NCBI RefSeq assembly: GCF_002850745.1
Contig: NZ_KZ559472.1
Span: 336,347 to 400,346, forward strand
DNA from: Nonomuraea indica
GTDB taxonomy: Bacteria > Actinomycetota > Actinomycetes > Streptosporangiales > Streptosporangiaceae
Length of the DNA stretch: 64,000 nucleotides
Direction of reading: 5' to 3'
Every line of letters starts with the position of its first letter. Position 1 is the first letter of the stretch. The position numbers and the translations under genes are program-made. Under the pieces are notes generated by a model that was given only the letters and a program-made list of their open reading frames with translations, did no database searches and was not told the DNA's origin. Positions 42,665 to 51,233 of the stretch are shown piece after piece.

Positions 42665-43482
42665 AGGGTCGCGTAGTGCTCCGCGGTCAGCGCGACGTCG
42701 GCCGCGGCGACGTTCTCCTCCAGGTGGGCGACCGACGACGTGCCCGGGATGGGCAGCATGACGGGGGAGCGGCGCAGCAGCCACGCCAGCGCGAGCTGGG
42801 CCGGGGTGGCGCCGGTCTCCTGGGACAGCGCGGCCAGCGGGCCGCCGGGCTCGGCGAGCTGTCCCGTGGCGATGGGGAACCACGGGATGAACCCCATCCC
42901 CTCGGCCTCGCAGTGGTCGAGCACCGCCTCGGACTGCCGGTTGGTGAGGTTGTAGAGGTTCTGGACGGTGGCGATCTCCGCGTGCCTGCGGGCCTGCTCG
43001 ATCTCCTCGACCGACACCTCCGACAGTCCGATGTGGCGGACCTTGCCCTCCTTCTGCAGCTCGGTGAAGACGCCGAGCTGGTCGGCGAGCGGCACGGCGG
43101 GGTCGACGCGGTGCAGCTGGAACAGGTCGAGGCGCTCCACGCCGAGGCGGCGCAGGCTCATCTCGGCCTCCTGGCGCAGGTACTCCGGACGTCCCACCGG
43201 CAGCCACTGGTTCGGGCCGGTGCGCACCAGGCCCGCCTTCGTGGCGATGACCAGGCCCTCGGGGTACGGGTGCAGCGCCTCCTTGATCAGCTCCTCGGAC
43301 ACGTACGGCCCGTAGGAGTCGGCGGTGTCGATGAAGTCGACGCCCAGCTCGACCGCGCGCCGCAGCACCCGGATCGCCTCGTCGTGGTCCCGCGGCGGCC
43401 CCCAGACTCCGGGACCCGTGATCTGCATGGCTCCGTACCCGAGCCGGTTGACCGTCAGCTCGCCGCCTATCGCGAACGTCAT
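42649..43482 (-). CDS. Aldo/keto reductase
   Basis: 277 residues from ATG 43482. Catalytic tetrad: Asp and Tyr in DFIDTADSYGPYVSEELI, Lys in VIATKAGLV, and His in LFQLHRVDP. The NADPH segment is near WLLRRSPVMLPIPGTSS. It resembles oxidoreductases of the YajO/PdxI-like group. It is divergent from the PadR gene, which may regulate it through the palindrome between them. Confidence 0.93.
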   Translation of the reverse strand: MTFAIGGELTVNRLGYGAMQITGPGVWGPPRDHDEAIRVLRRAVELGVDFIDTADSYGPYVSEELIKEALHPYPEGLVIATKAGLVRTGPNQWLPVGRPEYLRQEAEMSLRRLGVERLDLFQLHRVDPAVPLADQLGVFTELQKEGKVRHIGLSEVSVEEIEQARRHAEIATVQNLYNLTNRQSEAVLDHCEAEGMGFIPWFPIATGQLAEPGGPLAALSQETGATPAQLALAWLLRRSPVMLPIPGTSSVAHLEENVAAADVALTAEHYATLSRMA

Positions 43483-43567
43483 GGCGTGCTCCCTTCCCCC
43501 GCCAGCCACGTGCCCGTAACCGGACAAAACCAACCACATCACCCCGATCGAAGGCGTGCTGTGGACA

Positions 43568-43588
43568 TTAGTGTGTGCCACACAGTAA
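43568..43588. promoter_or_regulatory. Palindromic operator before padR
   Basis: The 21-bp sequence TTAGTGTGTGCCACACAGTA plus A is symmetric at 18 positions (TTA-TGTGTG-CACACA-TAA). PadR-family sites usually contain ATGT and ACAT half-sites of this kind. It ends ten bases before the padR GTG and is upstream of the reductase too. Confidence 0.6.
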
Positions 43589-43598
43589 CGTGCGAGAC

Positions 43599-43934
43599 GT
43601 GACCTCAGAAGAGCTGATCCTCACCCAGGCCCAGGAGCTGCGCCGCGGCACGGTCGTGCTGGCCTGCCTGGCCCTGCTGGAGGAGCCGCAGTACGGCTAC
43701 GCGCTGCTCGAGACGCTCAACGACGCCGGGGTCACCGTCGACGGCAACACCCTCTACCCGTTGCTGCGCCGGCTGGAGAAGCAGGGCCTGCTCACCAGCG
43801 AGTGGAACACCGACGAGTCCCGCCCGCGGAAGTTCTACCGGGTCAGCCCGGAAGGCTCGCAGGTGCGCGCCCGCCTGGTGCGCGAGTGGCGCGACCTCGT
43901 CACCTCGATCTCACGACTGACCAAGGAAGCCTGA
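43599..43934 (+). CDS. PadR-family regulator
   Basis: 111 residues from GTG 43599, with no ribosome binding site, so the transcript may be leaderless. The winged helix is LACLALLEEPQYGYALLETLNDAGVTVDGNTLYPLLRRLEKQGLL with RKFYRVS in the wing. Its stop overlaps the ATG of the following membrane-protein gene, the standard PadR/HAAS arrangement. Confidence 0.92.
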   Translation: MTSEELILTQAQELRRGTVVLACLALLEEPQYGYALLETLNDAGVTVDGNTLYPLLRRLEKQGLLTSEWNTDESRPRKFYRVSPEGSQVRARLVREWRDLVTSISRLTKEA

Positions 43935-44872
43935 TGACCCCCACCACGCTGACCGAGCGCTACGTGCACGAGGTCGTACGGCGGATCCCGGCCGACCAAC
44001 GCGACGACGTCGCCGCCGAGCTGCGCGCCACGATCGCCGACACCATCGACGCGCGCGACCCGGACGGCCGGGGCGCGGCGGAGCGTGAGGTGCTCACCGA
44101 GATGGGCGACCCGATCCGGCTCGCCGCCCGCTACGCGGACCGGCCGCTCGCCCTCATCGGCCCCGACCTCTACCCGGCCTACATCCGGCTGCTCGGCGTC
44201 CTGCTGGCCGCCGTGCTCCCGGTCGTCACCGTGATCTCGGTGGTGGTGGACGTCCTCGACGGCGACAGCCTCGGGGCGGTGATCGGCGCCGCGCTCGGCA
44301 CGGTGCTCACCGTCGGAGCCCAGTTCATCGCCTGGCTCACCCTGGTCTTCGCCCTGGCCGAGCGGTTCGGCAAGCGTCGTGGCGCGGCCCGCGGCGCCGG
44401 CTCCTGGACCCCCGACCAGCTCCCCGAGGCCGCCGACTCCGGCAGCCGGACCGCCGCCATCGGCGGTCTGGCGGTGGACGCGCTGATCCTCGGACTGATC
44501 GTCTGGCAGCACACCGCCAAGCCGTACGTGACCGACGGCGGCGAACGGCTGTCGGTGCTCGACCCGGCCCTGTGGACGGGGTGGATGTGGCCCGTCCTCG
44601 CCGGGCTCGCCGGCCTGGTCGTGCTCGGCGTGCTCCGGACGGCCACCGGCCGGTGGACCACCCCGCTGGTCGCCGCCTACGCGGCCGCCAACGCGCTGTT
44701 CGCCCTGCCCATGGCCTGGATCCTCCACAGCCGGCAGTTCTTCGACTCCGACTTCCTGGCCGACCTCGGCGGCCTGGTGGCGCCGGACGCCTTCTACACC
44801 GTCACGGCGCTGGGCGTGCTGGCCGTGAGCGCCCACGACGTGTACAAGCGCGTGCGCGAGTGGCGCGCCTGA
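43934..44872 (+). CDS. HAAS-type signalling membrane protein
   Basis: 312 residues. An N-terminal helical domain (about 1-70: RYVHEVVRRIPADQRDDVAAELRATIAD and ADPIRLAARYAD-like text) resembles the HAAS domain that is nearly always encoded next to PadR. Six hydrophobic helices follow. It probably senses or modulates envelope state and works with PadR. Confidence 0.8.
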   Translation: MTPTTLTERYVHEVVRRIPADQRDDVAAELRATIADTIDARDPDGRGAAEREVLTEMGDPIRLAARYADRPLALIGPDLYPAYIRLLGVLLAAVLPVVTVISVVVDVLDGDSLGAVIGAALGTVLTVGAQFIAWLTLVFALAERFGKRRGAARGAGSWTPDQLPEAADSGSRTAAIGGLAVDALILGLIVWQHTAKPYVTDGGERLSVLDPALWTGWMWPVLAGLAGLVVLGVLRTATGRWTTPLVAAYAAANALFALPMAWILHSRQFFDSDFLADLGGLVAPDAFYTVTALGVLAVSAHDVYKRVREWRA

Positions 44873-44918
44873 TCCCGGCCACGAGTGCCCGATCCCGGCC
44901 AGGCGTGCCGGATGCCGA

Positions 44919-46424
44919 TCAGACCGGCGGGGACAGGCCCGGCACGCCGTCGGCGACGGTGAACGTGGCCGCGCTCCGGGCCGGGGCGCCGGGCGCGCTG
45001 ACGTACGGCACGACCTTGAGATCCGCGGTGAGGGCGCCGGGGCGCACGTCCAGCAGGAGGTAGCCCCGGCGGCGCAGATGGAAGCGCAGGTGCGGATTGC
45101 CCGCCAGGAGGTGGTCACCGGCCGCGTCGGCGTCGTGCCCGTCGCCACCGCTGGTGACCGAGGTCACCGCGAACTCCGTCCCGGCGACGGGGGAGGCCGG
45201 GTCGTCGTAGTCGAGCGCGAGGTTCCCGGCCCAGTGCGCGTGCACGTCGCCGGTGAGCACCACGGCGTTGCGGACACCGGCCCGCAGCCAGCCGTCGGTG
45301 ACGCGGGTGCGGCAGTCCGCGTAGCCGTCCCAGGCGTCCTGCCGCACCACCAGGCCGGGGCCGGGGTCGCGGTCCCGCCGGCCGAAGAAGACCTGCTGGC
45401 CGACGAGGTCCCAGCGGGCGCGGGAAGAGCGGAAGCCGTCCAGCAGCCAGCGTTCCTGCTCCGCGCCGATCATGCTGTGCCCGGCGGGGACGGGCACGGC
45501 GCAGGAGGCGTAGCCGTGGCCGCACGGGTGGGGGTCGCGGTGCTGCCGCGCGTCCAGGAGGTGGAAGGTGGCCAGGTCGCCCCAGTGCAGCCGCCGGTAC
45601 ACCCGCATGGCGGAGCCGTCCGGCCGGGCGCTCGGGCGCAGCGGCATGTGCTCGTAGTAGGCGCGGAAGGCGGCCGCCCGCCGCTCCGCCGGGACCAGGC
45701 CGGTCCAGTTGTTGGCCACCTCGTGGTCGTCCATGATCGCCAGCCAGGGCGCGGCGGCGTGTGCCGCCCGCAGGTCCGGGTCGGTCTTGTAGAGGGCGTG
45801 CCGCAGCCGGTACCCGGCCAGGGTGGTCGCCTCGGGGCCCTCGTGGGAACGCGCGTTGCCGCCGGGCTCCAGCACGTCGTCGGAGCCCTGCTCGTAGATG
45901 TAGTCGCCCAGGTGCAGCACCAGGTCGGGGCGTTCGCCGGCCAGCCTGGCGTAGGCGGTGAAGTACCCGTGCTGGTAGTTGGCGCACGAGGCCACCGCCA
46001 GGCGCAGCGGCCGGGCCGGCGAGCCGGGCGCGGGGGCGGTCACGGCACGCCCGACGGCCGACTCGTACGAGCCCGCCCGGAACCGGTACCAGTACTCGCT
46101 GTCCGGCCGCAGCCCGGTCACCTCGACGTGCACGCTGAACGCCCAGTCGGGCACCGCCTCCTGGGAGCCCTGGTGGACGACGCGGGTGCAGCCCGGATCG
46201 GTGGCCACCTGCCAGTGCACCGGCACCGCGGCGGCGGGCATCCCGCCGAGCCCGTCCTCGGCCAGCGGCACGGGCGCGAGCCGCGTCCACAGCACGAACC
46301 CGTCGGGGGACGGGTCGCCGCTGGCGACGCCGAGGGTGAACGGATCGGCCCGCCACGGCGACCTTGCCGCATAGGGCAGGCCGGCCGTCAGACCCAACGC
46401 CAGGAACCGCCGCCTGTCCAGCAC
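44919..46424 (-). CDS. phoD: PhoD-type alkaline phosphatase/phosphodiesterase
   Basis: 501 residues from GTG 46424. A Tat signal (DRRRFLALGLTAG) marks export of the folded enzyme. PhoD features: FTLGVASGDPSPDGFVLWTRL, VASCANYQHGYFTAY, LHLGDYIYE, MDDHEVANNW and VVLTGDVHAHW, which hold the Fe/Ca centre. It releases phosphate from esters outside the cell. No clear PHO box was found near its start, and no ribosome binding site precedes the GTG, so the start is uncertain. Confidence 0.92.
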   Translation of the reverse strand: MLDRRRFLALGLTAGLPYAARSPWRADPFTLGVASGDPSPDGFVLWTRLAPVPLAEDGLGGMPAAAVPVHWQVATDPGCTRVVHQGSQEAVPDWAFSVHVEVTGLRPDSEYWYRFRAGSYESAVGRAVTAPAPGSPARPLRLAVASCANYQHGYFTAYARLAGERPDLVLHLGDYIYEQGSDDVLEPGGNARSHEGPEATTLAGYRLRHALYKTDPDLRAAHAAAPWLAIMDDHEVANNWTGLVPAERRAAAFRAYYEHMPLRPSARPDGSAMRVYRRLHWGDLATFHLLDARQHRDPHPCGHGYASCAVPVPAGHSMIGAEQERWLLDGFRSSRARWDLVGQQVFFGRRDRDPGPGLVVRQDAWDGYADCRTRVTDGWLRAGVRNAVVLTGDVHAHWAGNLALDYDDPASPVAGTEFAVTSVTSGGDGHDADAAGDHLLAGNPHLRFHLRRRGYLLLDVRPGALTADLKVVPYVSAPGAPARSAATFTVADGVPGLSPPV

Positions 46425-46838
<414 letters not shown>

Positions 46839-47237
46839 ATGGCCGAAGGGCTGGTGCAGATCGGCGAGGTGGCCGAGCGGCTCGGGCTGTCGCTGCGCAC
46901 GATCCGGCACTACGAGGAGGTCGGCCTGGTCGTCCCCGAGCGCACGCCCGGCGGGTTCCGCCTCTACGGCGAGACCCACATCGACCGGCTCGCCCTCGTC
47001 AAGCGGATGAAGCCGCTCGGCTTCAGCCTGGAGGAGATGCGCGACCTGCTCGGCATCATCGACCGGGTCGCGGCCGGCGACGACGACCCCACGCTCGCCG
47101 GGCGGCTGCACCTGTTCGAGCGGGCGGTGGCCGACCGTGCCGAGAGGCTGCGCGAGCAGCTCGCCATGGCCAGGGAGTTCGCCGAGCAACTCCGCCGCCG
47201 GCGCCTCGAAGCGAAAGCGCCCCGCGTACGGCCCTGA
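46839..47237 (+). CDS. MerR-family regulator
   Basis: 132 residues, with GGAGG upstream of ATG 46839. The helix-turn-helix reads QIGEVAERLGLSLRTIRHYEEVGLV and the second helix pair GFSLEEMRDLLGIID. A dimerisation helix follows. There are no Cys residues for metal or thiol sensing, so the signal is unknown. Confidence 0.9.
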   Translation: MAEGLVQIGEVAERLGLSLRTIRHYEEVGLVVPERTPGGFRLYGETHIDRLALVKRMKPLGFSLEEMRDLLGIIDRVAAGDDDPTLAGRLHLFERAVADRAERLREQLAMAREFAEQLRRRRLEAKAPRVRP

Positions 47238-47308
47238 CGGGTCAACCTCACGTCACGGGAGGTTCCAGCCGCCAGGCCCCTGCCCGCCCCGCCGTTTCCA
47301 GGAGGGTC

Positions 47309-47797
47309 ATGGACCGCCCCCTCGCCGTAGACGCGGACGGCAACGCGCTGGTGGCCTTCCACCCGGCCGGTGAGCCCTTCCCGCGCGACGACGCCCCGAC
47401 GCCGCTCGCCCTGGCCGCGCTCTGGCACGATGACTGGCTGCTGCTGGTCCTCAACCGGGAGCGGGCGTGCTGGGAACTTCCGGGCGGGCTGATCGACCCG
47501 GGAGAGACGCCCCGCCAGGCGGCCGTACGGGAGTTGCGTGAGGAGACGGGCCGCCATGTGGAGGACCTGACCTTCATCGGTCACGCCCGCTTCGTCCTCG
47601 GCGCCGAACGGCGGGCCGAGTACGCCGCGCTCTACGCCGCCCGCGTGACCGGAGCCGTGGCGGCCCACGACGGCTTCGTCCCCGGCGCGGAGATCGGCGC
47701 GGTCACCTGGTGGGACGGTGCGCGGCCGCTGCCCGGTCGCGTCCAGCCCCTGGACGTGACGCTGGCCCGGCTGGCCAGGCAGCATCTGGGCCGCTGA
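47309..47797 (+). CDS. NUDIX hydrolase
   Basis: 162 residues, with GGAGG before ATG 47309. The NUDIX box GGLIDPGETPRQAAVRELREETG is complete (GX5EX7REUXEEXG). It hydrolyses a nucleoside diphosphate derivative; the C-terminus (VTWWDGARPLPG) is like ADP-ribose or NTP-cleaning members, but the substrate cannot be read. Confidence 0.92.
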   Translation: MDRPLAVDADGNALVAFHPAGEPFPRDDAPTPLALAALWHDDWLLLVLNRERACWELPGGLIDPGETPRQAAVRELREETGRHVEDLTFIGHARFVLGAERRAEYAALYAARVTGAVAAHDGFVPGAEIGAVTWWDGARPLPGRVQPLDVTLARLARQHLGR

Positions 47798-47866
47798 CGG
47801 GGCGACCAGCAGCCGCCGGCCGCCACGGCCACCCCCGCCCCGTTCCACCTGGGTACGTTTGGCTCC

Positions 47867-49063
47867 ATGTCTGGTGCTCTGTCCCCACCGTCCGAGACGC
47901 TCCGGCCGGGTCTCCACCGGCTCGGCTGGCTGGACGCGCTGCGCGGCGTCGGCGCGCTGGCCGTGGTGGGCGAGCACCTGTTCACCTGGGCCATGCCGTG
48001 GCTGAGGCCCACCCAGATCAACCTCGGCGTGTACGGCGTGCTCGTGTTCTTCCTCGTCAGCGGATACATCGTCCCCGCCTCTCTGGAGCGGGGCGGCGAC
48101 CTGCGCGCCTTCTGGATCGGCCGCTTCTTCCGCCTCTACCCGCTCTACCTCGCCGTGCTGGCGCTGGTGCTGGCCCTGTCCTGGTGGATCCCGGTACGCC
48201 CGGAGGTGCCGCGGGACCCGTACGCGGCCGCCGCGCACGCCACGATGCTGCTCGACGTGGTCGGGGTGGGCGGCGTCCTCAACACCATGTGGACGTTGTC
48301 GTACGAGATGGTCTTCTACCTGATGGTCGCCGCGCTGTTCGCCGCCGGCGCGCACGCGGGCCGCGGCCTGATCGCGGTGCTGTTCGGGCTGGCCGCGGTC
48401 GTCACCGGCCTGACCGTGTCGGCCGCGCTGCTGACGGGCGGCGGGCCGGCGTGGGTCTCGCTCGCGGTGTTCACCGCCGGCCTGGCGTGCGTGCTCGCCG
48501 GGCGGCTGCGCACCGTCGCCTCCTGCGCGCTGGGGCTGATGGCCCTCGCCCTGCTGTTCCTGAGCGGCCGGGTGCCGTGGTTCGGGCTGGCCATGCTGGC
48601 CGTGATGTTCGCCGGGACCGCGATCCACCACTGGGAGCGGGGGACGGGCACGCTCCGGCCGGTGGCGCTCACCGCCCTCCTCGTGGCGGTCGCCCCGGTG
48701 TGGGCGATCAGCGCGGGCTGGTGGTGGGTGCGGCCCGACGTGTGGATCGGCACGATGCTCGCCGCAGCCGCCACCTTCGCGGCCGGCCTGGTGCTGCGCG
48801 AGCGGCGCATCCCCCGGCCGCTCACCTGGCTCGGCCTGGTCAGCTACTCGCTCTACCTCGTGCACCTGCCGATCCTGCTGGTCATGATGGAGGTCCTGGG
48901 CGAGCGCCGCTGGTCGCCCCTGCCGCACCAGATCGCCACGGGTGTCGGCTTCGTACTGGTGCTGCTGCCGGTCAGCGCCCTCACCCACCGCCTCATCGAA
49001 CAGCCCATGCAACGCATCGGCCGCCGCCTCGTCCGCGACCGCCTGGGCCCAGGGCCCCGCTGA
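47867..49063 (+). CDS. Acyltransferase 3 family membrane protein
   Basis: 398 residues, about ten helices. LGWLDALRGVGALAVVGEHLF, FFLVSGYIVPASLERGG, FWIGRFFRLYPLY and WTLSYEMVFYL are the conserved blocks of OafA/acyltransferase 3 enzymes, which acylate cell-surface glycans or secondary metabolites. There is no SGNH domain. Confidence 0.9.
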   Translation: MSGALSPPSETLRPGLHRLGWLDALRGVGALAVVGEHLFTWAMPWLRPTQINLGVYGVLVFFLVSGYIVPASLERGGDLRAFWIGRFFRLYPLYLAVLALVLALSWWIPVRPEVPRDPYAAAAHATMLLDVVGVGGVLNTMWTLSYEMVFYLMVAALFAAGAHAGRGLIAVLFGLAAVVTGLTVSAALLTGGGPAWVSLAVFTAGLACVLAGRLRTVASCALGLMALALLFLSGRVPWFGLAMLAVMFAGTAIHHWERGTGTLRPVALTALLVAVAPVWAISAGWWWVRPDVWIGTMLAAAATFAAGLVLRERRIPRPLTWLGLVSYSLYLVHLPILLVMMEVLGERRWSPLPHQIATGVGFVLVLLPVSALTHRLIEQPMQRIGRRLVRDRLGPGPR

Positions 49064-49095
49064 TCAAGAATGGGGGTGTTGCCCGATACGTCACA

Positions 49096-50097
49096 ATGCC
49101 TGGTGTGATTGTGGACCAGGCGATCTACTGCAACGGCGTGCGCGAGAGCATCAACGGTGACATCAGCGACGCGTTCGGCGACGCCCGTGCCCGGGGTGAC
49201 TGCTTTCTCTGGATCGGCCTGCATGAGCCGACCCAGGAGGAGTTCGACCTGATCACGAGCGAGGTGAAACTGCATCCCCTGGCGGTCGAGGACGCCATCC
49301 ACGCCCACCAGCGCCCCAAGCTGGAACGCTATGACGACACCCTGTTCGTGGTGCTGAAAACGCTGTTGTACGTGGACCAGAGCTCCGACATCGAGGTCGG
49401 CGAGATCAACCTGTTCCTCGGGCGCGACTTCGTCATCACGGTCCGCCACGGGCAGGCCAATGCGCTGGCCGGGGTGCGCCGGCGGATCGAGTCCGACCCC
49501 GACCTGATGGAGGCCGGGCCCGCCGGAGTCCTGTACGCGATCTGCGACCAGGTCGTCGACACCTACTCCCAGATCTCCCACGAGGTCGAGCACGACCTCA
49601 TCGCCCTGGAACAGCGCGTCTTCAGCGGTGAGTACGCCGATGTGACCGAGGACATCTACTCGCTCAAGCGCGAGGTCCTGGAGTTCCGCGCCGCCCAGGA
49701 TCCCCTGGTGCCGGTCCTGGAGGAGATCGTCAAAGGCCGGGTGGAGCTGTGCGCCGTCGCCCGTGACCAGTTCCGTGACGTGCTGGACCACCTGCTGCGC
49801 GTGGACGCGGCGGTCGACCAGCACAACGAACTGCTCACCAGCGCGCTGAGCGCCCATCTCGCCCTGGTGGGCCGGGAGCAGAGCGCGGCGGCCATGCAGC
49901 AGAACGCCGACATGCGCAAGATCTCCTCGTGGGCGGCCCTCATCGCCGTCCCCACCATGATCGCCGGCATCTACGGCATGAACTTCGACTACATGCCCGA
50001 GTTGCACTGGCTGCTCGGTTATCCCCTCAGCCTGATCGCCATGGTCGTCGCCGTGGTGATCGTCCACCGGCTGCTGCGCAGGAGCGGCTGGCTGTGA
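49096..50097 (+). CDS. corA: CorA-type magnesium/cobalt transporter
   Basis: 333 residues. The C-terminal signature is YGMNFDYMPE (YGMNF at about residue 295) between two helices, and the cytoplasmic domain is alpha/beta with long helices. The family funnel forms as a pentamer. Its stop overlaps the start of a 41-residue membrane peptide. Confidence 0.93.
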   Translation: MPGVIVDQAIYCNGVRESINGDISDAFGDARARGDCFLWIGLHEPTQEEFDLITSEVKLHPLAVEDAIHAHQRPKLERYDDTLFVVLKTLLYVDQSSDIEVGEINLFLGRDFVITVRHGQANALAGVRRRIESDPDLMEAGPAGVLYAICDQVVDTYSQISHEVEHDLIALEQRVFSGEYADVTEDIYSLKREVLEFRAAQDPLVPVLEEIVKGRVELCAVARDQFRDVLDHLLRVDAAVDQHNELLTSALSAHLALVGREQSAAAMQQNADMRKISSWAALIAVPTMIAGIYGMNFDYMPELHWLLGYPLSLIAMVVAVVIVHRLLRRSGWL

Positions 50098-50219
50098 GCC
50101 CCTCTGGACGCTTCCCGCGCGGGCTCTCCCCGAGCAGGTTGCTGATGGCCGTGGTGATCGCCTGGATCGTGCTGCTGACCGTCATCATCCTGCTCGACCC
50201 CCACGGCTCCGCAGGCTGA
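50094..50219 (+). CDS. 41-residue single-helix membrane peptide coupled to corA
   Basis: GTG 50094 overlaps the corA TGA (GTGA), so translation is coupled. The peptide has a basic N-terminus (SPSGRFPRGLSPSRLL), one hydrophobic helix (LMAVVIAWIVLLTVIILL) and a short polar end, which predicts a cytoplasmic N-terminus. It may be a small CorA partner. It would be missed by size filters. Confidence 0.6.
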   Translation: MSPSGRFPRGLSPSRLLMAVVIAWIVLLTVIILLDPHGSAG

Positions 50220-50255
50220 CCGGCACCGGACCGCCGCCTTGGCTTTTACTGCTTG

Positions 50256-50280
50256 CCATATACCCGTGGGGGGTATATGG
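50256..50280. promoter_or_regulatory. CsoR-like operator
   Basis: CCATATACCC and GGGTATATGG form a perfect 10-bp inverted repeat with the spacer GTGGG. The TATACCC/GGGTATA core is that of CsoR/RcnR-family operators for copper and related metals. It lies 45 bases before the His-rich DUF4396 gene. Confidence 0.7.
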
Positions 50281-50324
50281 TTCTGAACGAGCAACCGACA
50301 TATGCGACATGTTCTGGAGTCGTC

Positions 50325-51044
50325 ATGACCGAGCAGCAGCACCCCGACCACGCAGCACACCGCCCGGCGGAGCACCACGGTCACGACCACGCCGCACACA
50401 CCCCTCACTCCACGCCGCACCACGGCACGGCCGCCCGGCCCGCCGAGCACGGCGACCATGGCGCGCACGGCGCCCACACCCCGCACGGCGCCCACACCCC
50501 GCACGGCGCCCACACCCCGCACGGCGAGCACGCCTCGCACGCCTCGCACGGCGAGCACGCCGCGGCGCAGCACGGGGCGCACGCGCACCACGGCGCGGGC
50601 TCGGCGAAGGTGTCCTGGCGGATGGCCGCGTCGGCGACGCTGCACTGCCTCACCGGATGCGCCATCGGCGAGGTCCTCGGCCTGGTGATCGCCACCGCGC
50701 TCGGCTGGGCCGCCGCCCCGTCTATCGCCCTGGCGGTCGCGCTCGCCTTCTTCTTCGGCTACCTGCTCACGCTGCTCCCCCTGCGCAGGGCCGGAGTCAG
50801 CTGGGGCGCCGCGATCAAGCTGGCCCTCGCCGCGGACACCGTGTCGATCATCGTGATGGAGGTCGTCGACAACGGCGTGATGCTCGCCATCCCCGGCGCC
50901 ATGGACGCCGGACTGACCTCGGGGCTGTTCTGGGGCGCCCTGGCCTTCGCCCTGCTCGTCGCCTTCCTCGTGACCACACCCATCAACAAGTGGATCATCG
51001 GCAAGGGCAAGGGACACGCGGTCGTCCACGCCTACCACCACTGA
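50325..51044 (+). CDS. DUF4396 membrane protein with a His-rich N-terminus
   Basis: 239 residues. Residues 1-88 contain about 30 His in repeats such as GAHTPH, EHASHASHGEH and HGAHAHHG, and probably bind metal in the cytosol or outside. The rest is DUF4396, with four helices and the segment LHCLTGCAIGEVLGLVIATA. A CsoR-like palindrome precedes it. A role in copper or nickel storage or export is likely but inferred. Confidence 0.8.
   Translation: MTEQQHPDHAAHRPAEHHGHDHAAHTPHSTPHHGTAARPAEHGDHGAHGAHTPHGAHTPHGAHTPHGEHASHASHGEHAAAQHGAHAHHGAGSAKVSWRMAASATLHCLTGCAIGEVLGLVIATALGWAAAPSIALAVALAFFFGYLLTLLPLRRAGVSWGAAIKLALAADTVSIIVMEVVDNGVMLAIPGAMDAGLTSGLFWGALAFALLVAFLVTTPINKWIIGKGKGHAVVHAYHH
50467..50520. 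repeat. Three 18-bp perfect tandem repeats in the His-rich region
   Basis: GGCGCCCACACCCCGCAC occurs three times in frame (50467-50484, 50485-50502, 50503-50520) and encodes GAHTPH each time. Confidence 0.9.
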
Positions 51045-51145
51045 AACCGCCGCCCCATACGCCCAGGGGGTACCAGTCGGGTCCCCTCCGTCGCGCACGG
51101 CCGCGCCTCACTGGCAGCCATCCCTAATTTGACATCCCTCTAATC

Positions 51146-51187
51146 AGCATGCCAAGCTGCATGCTACTTAGACAGACTTCAAACCAA
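51146..51187. promoter_or_regulatory. Promoter-proximal repeats before the ArsO-like gene
   Basis: A TTGACA-like -35 lies at 51129-51134. AGCATGC (51146-51152) and GCATGCT (51159-51165) form an inverted repeat. TTAGACAGACTTCAAA (51168-51183) is shared, with four differences, with the arsR upstream region at 53938-53953. Confidence 0.45.
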
Positions 51188-51233
51188 GGGGCGCCTCGCC
51201 GCGTGGCCGACAGCCGACCCTGGAGGGAAGACC

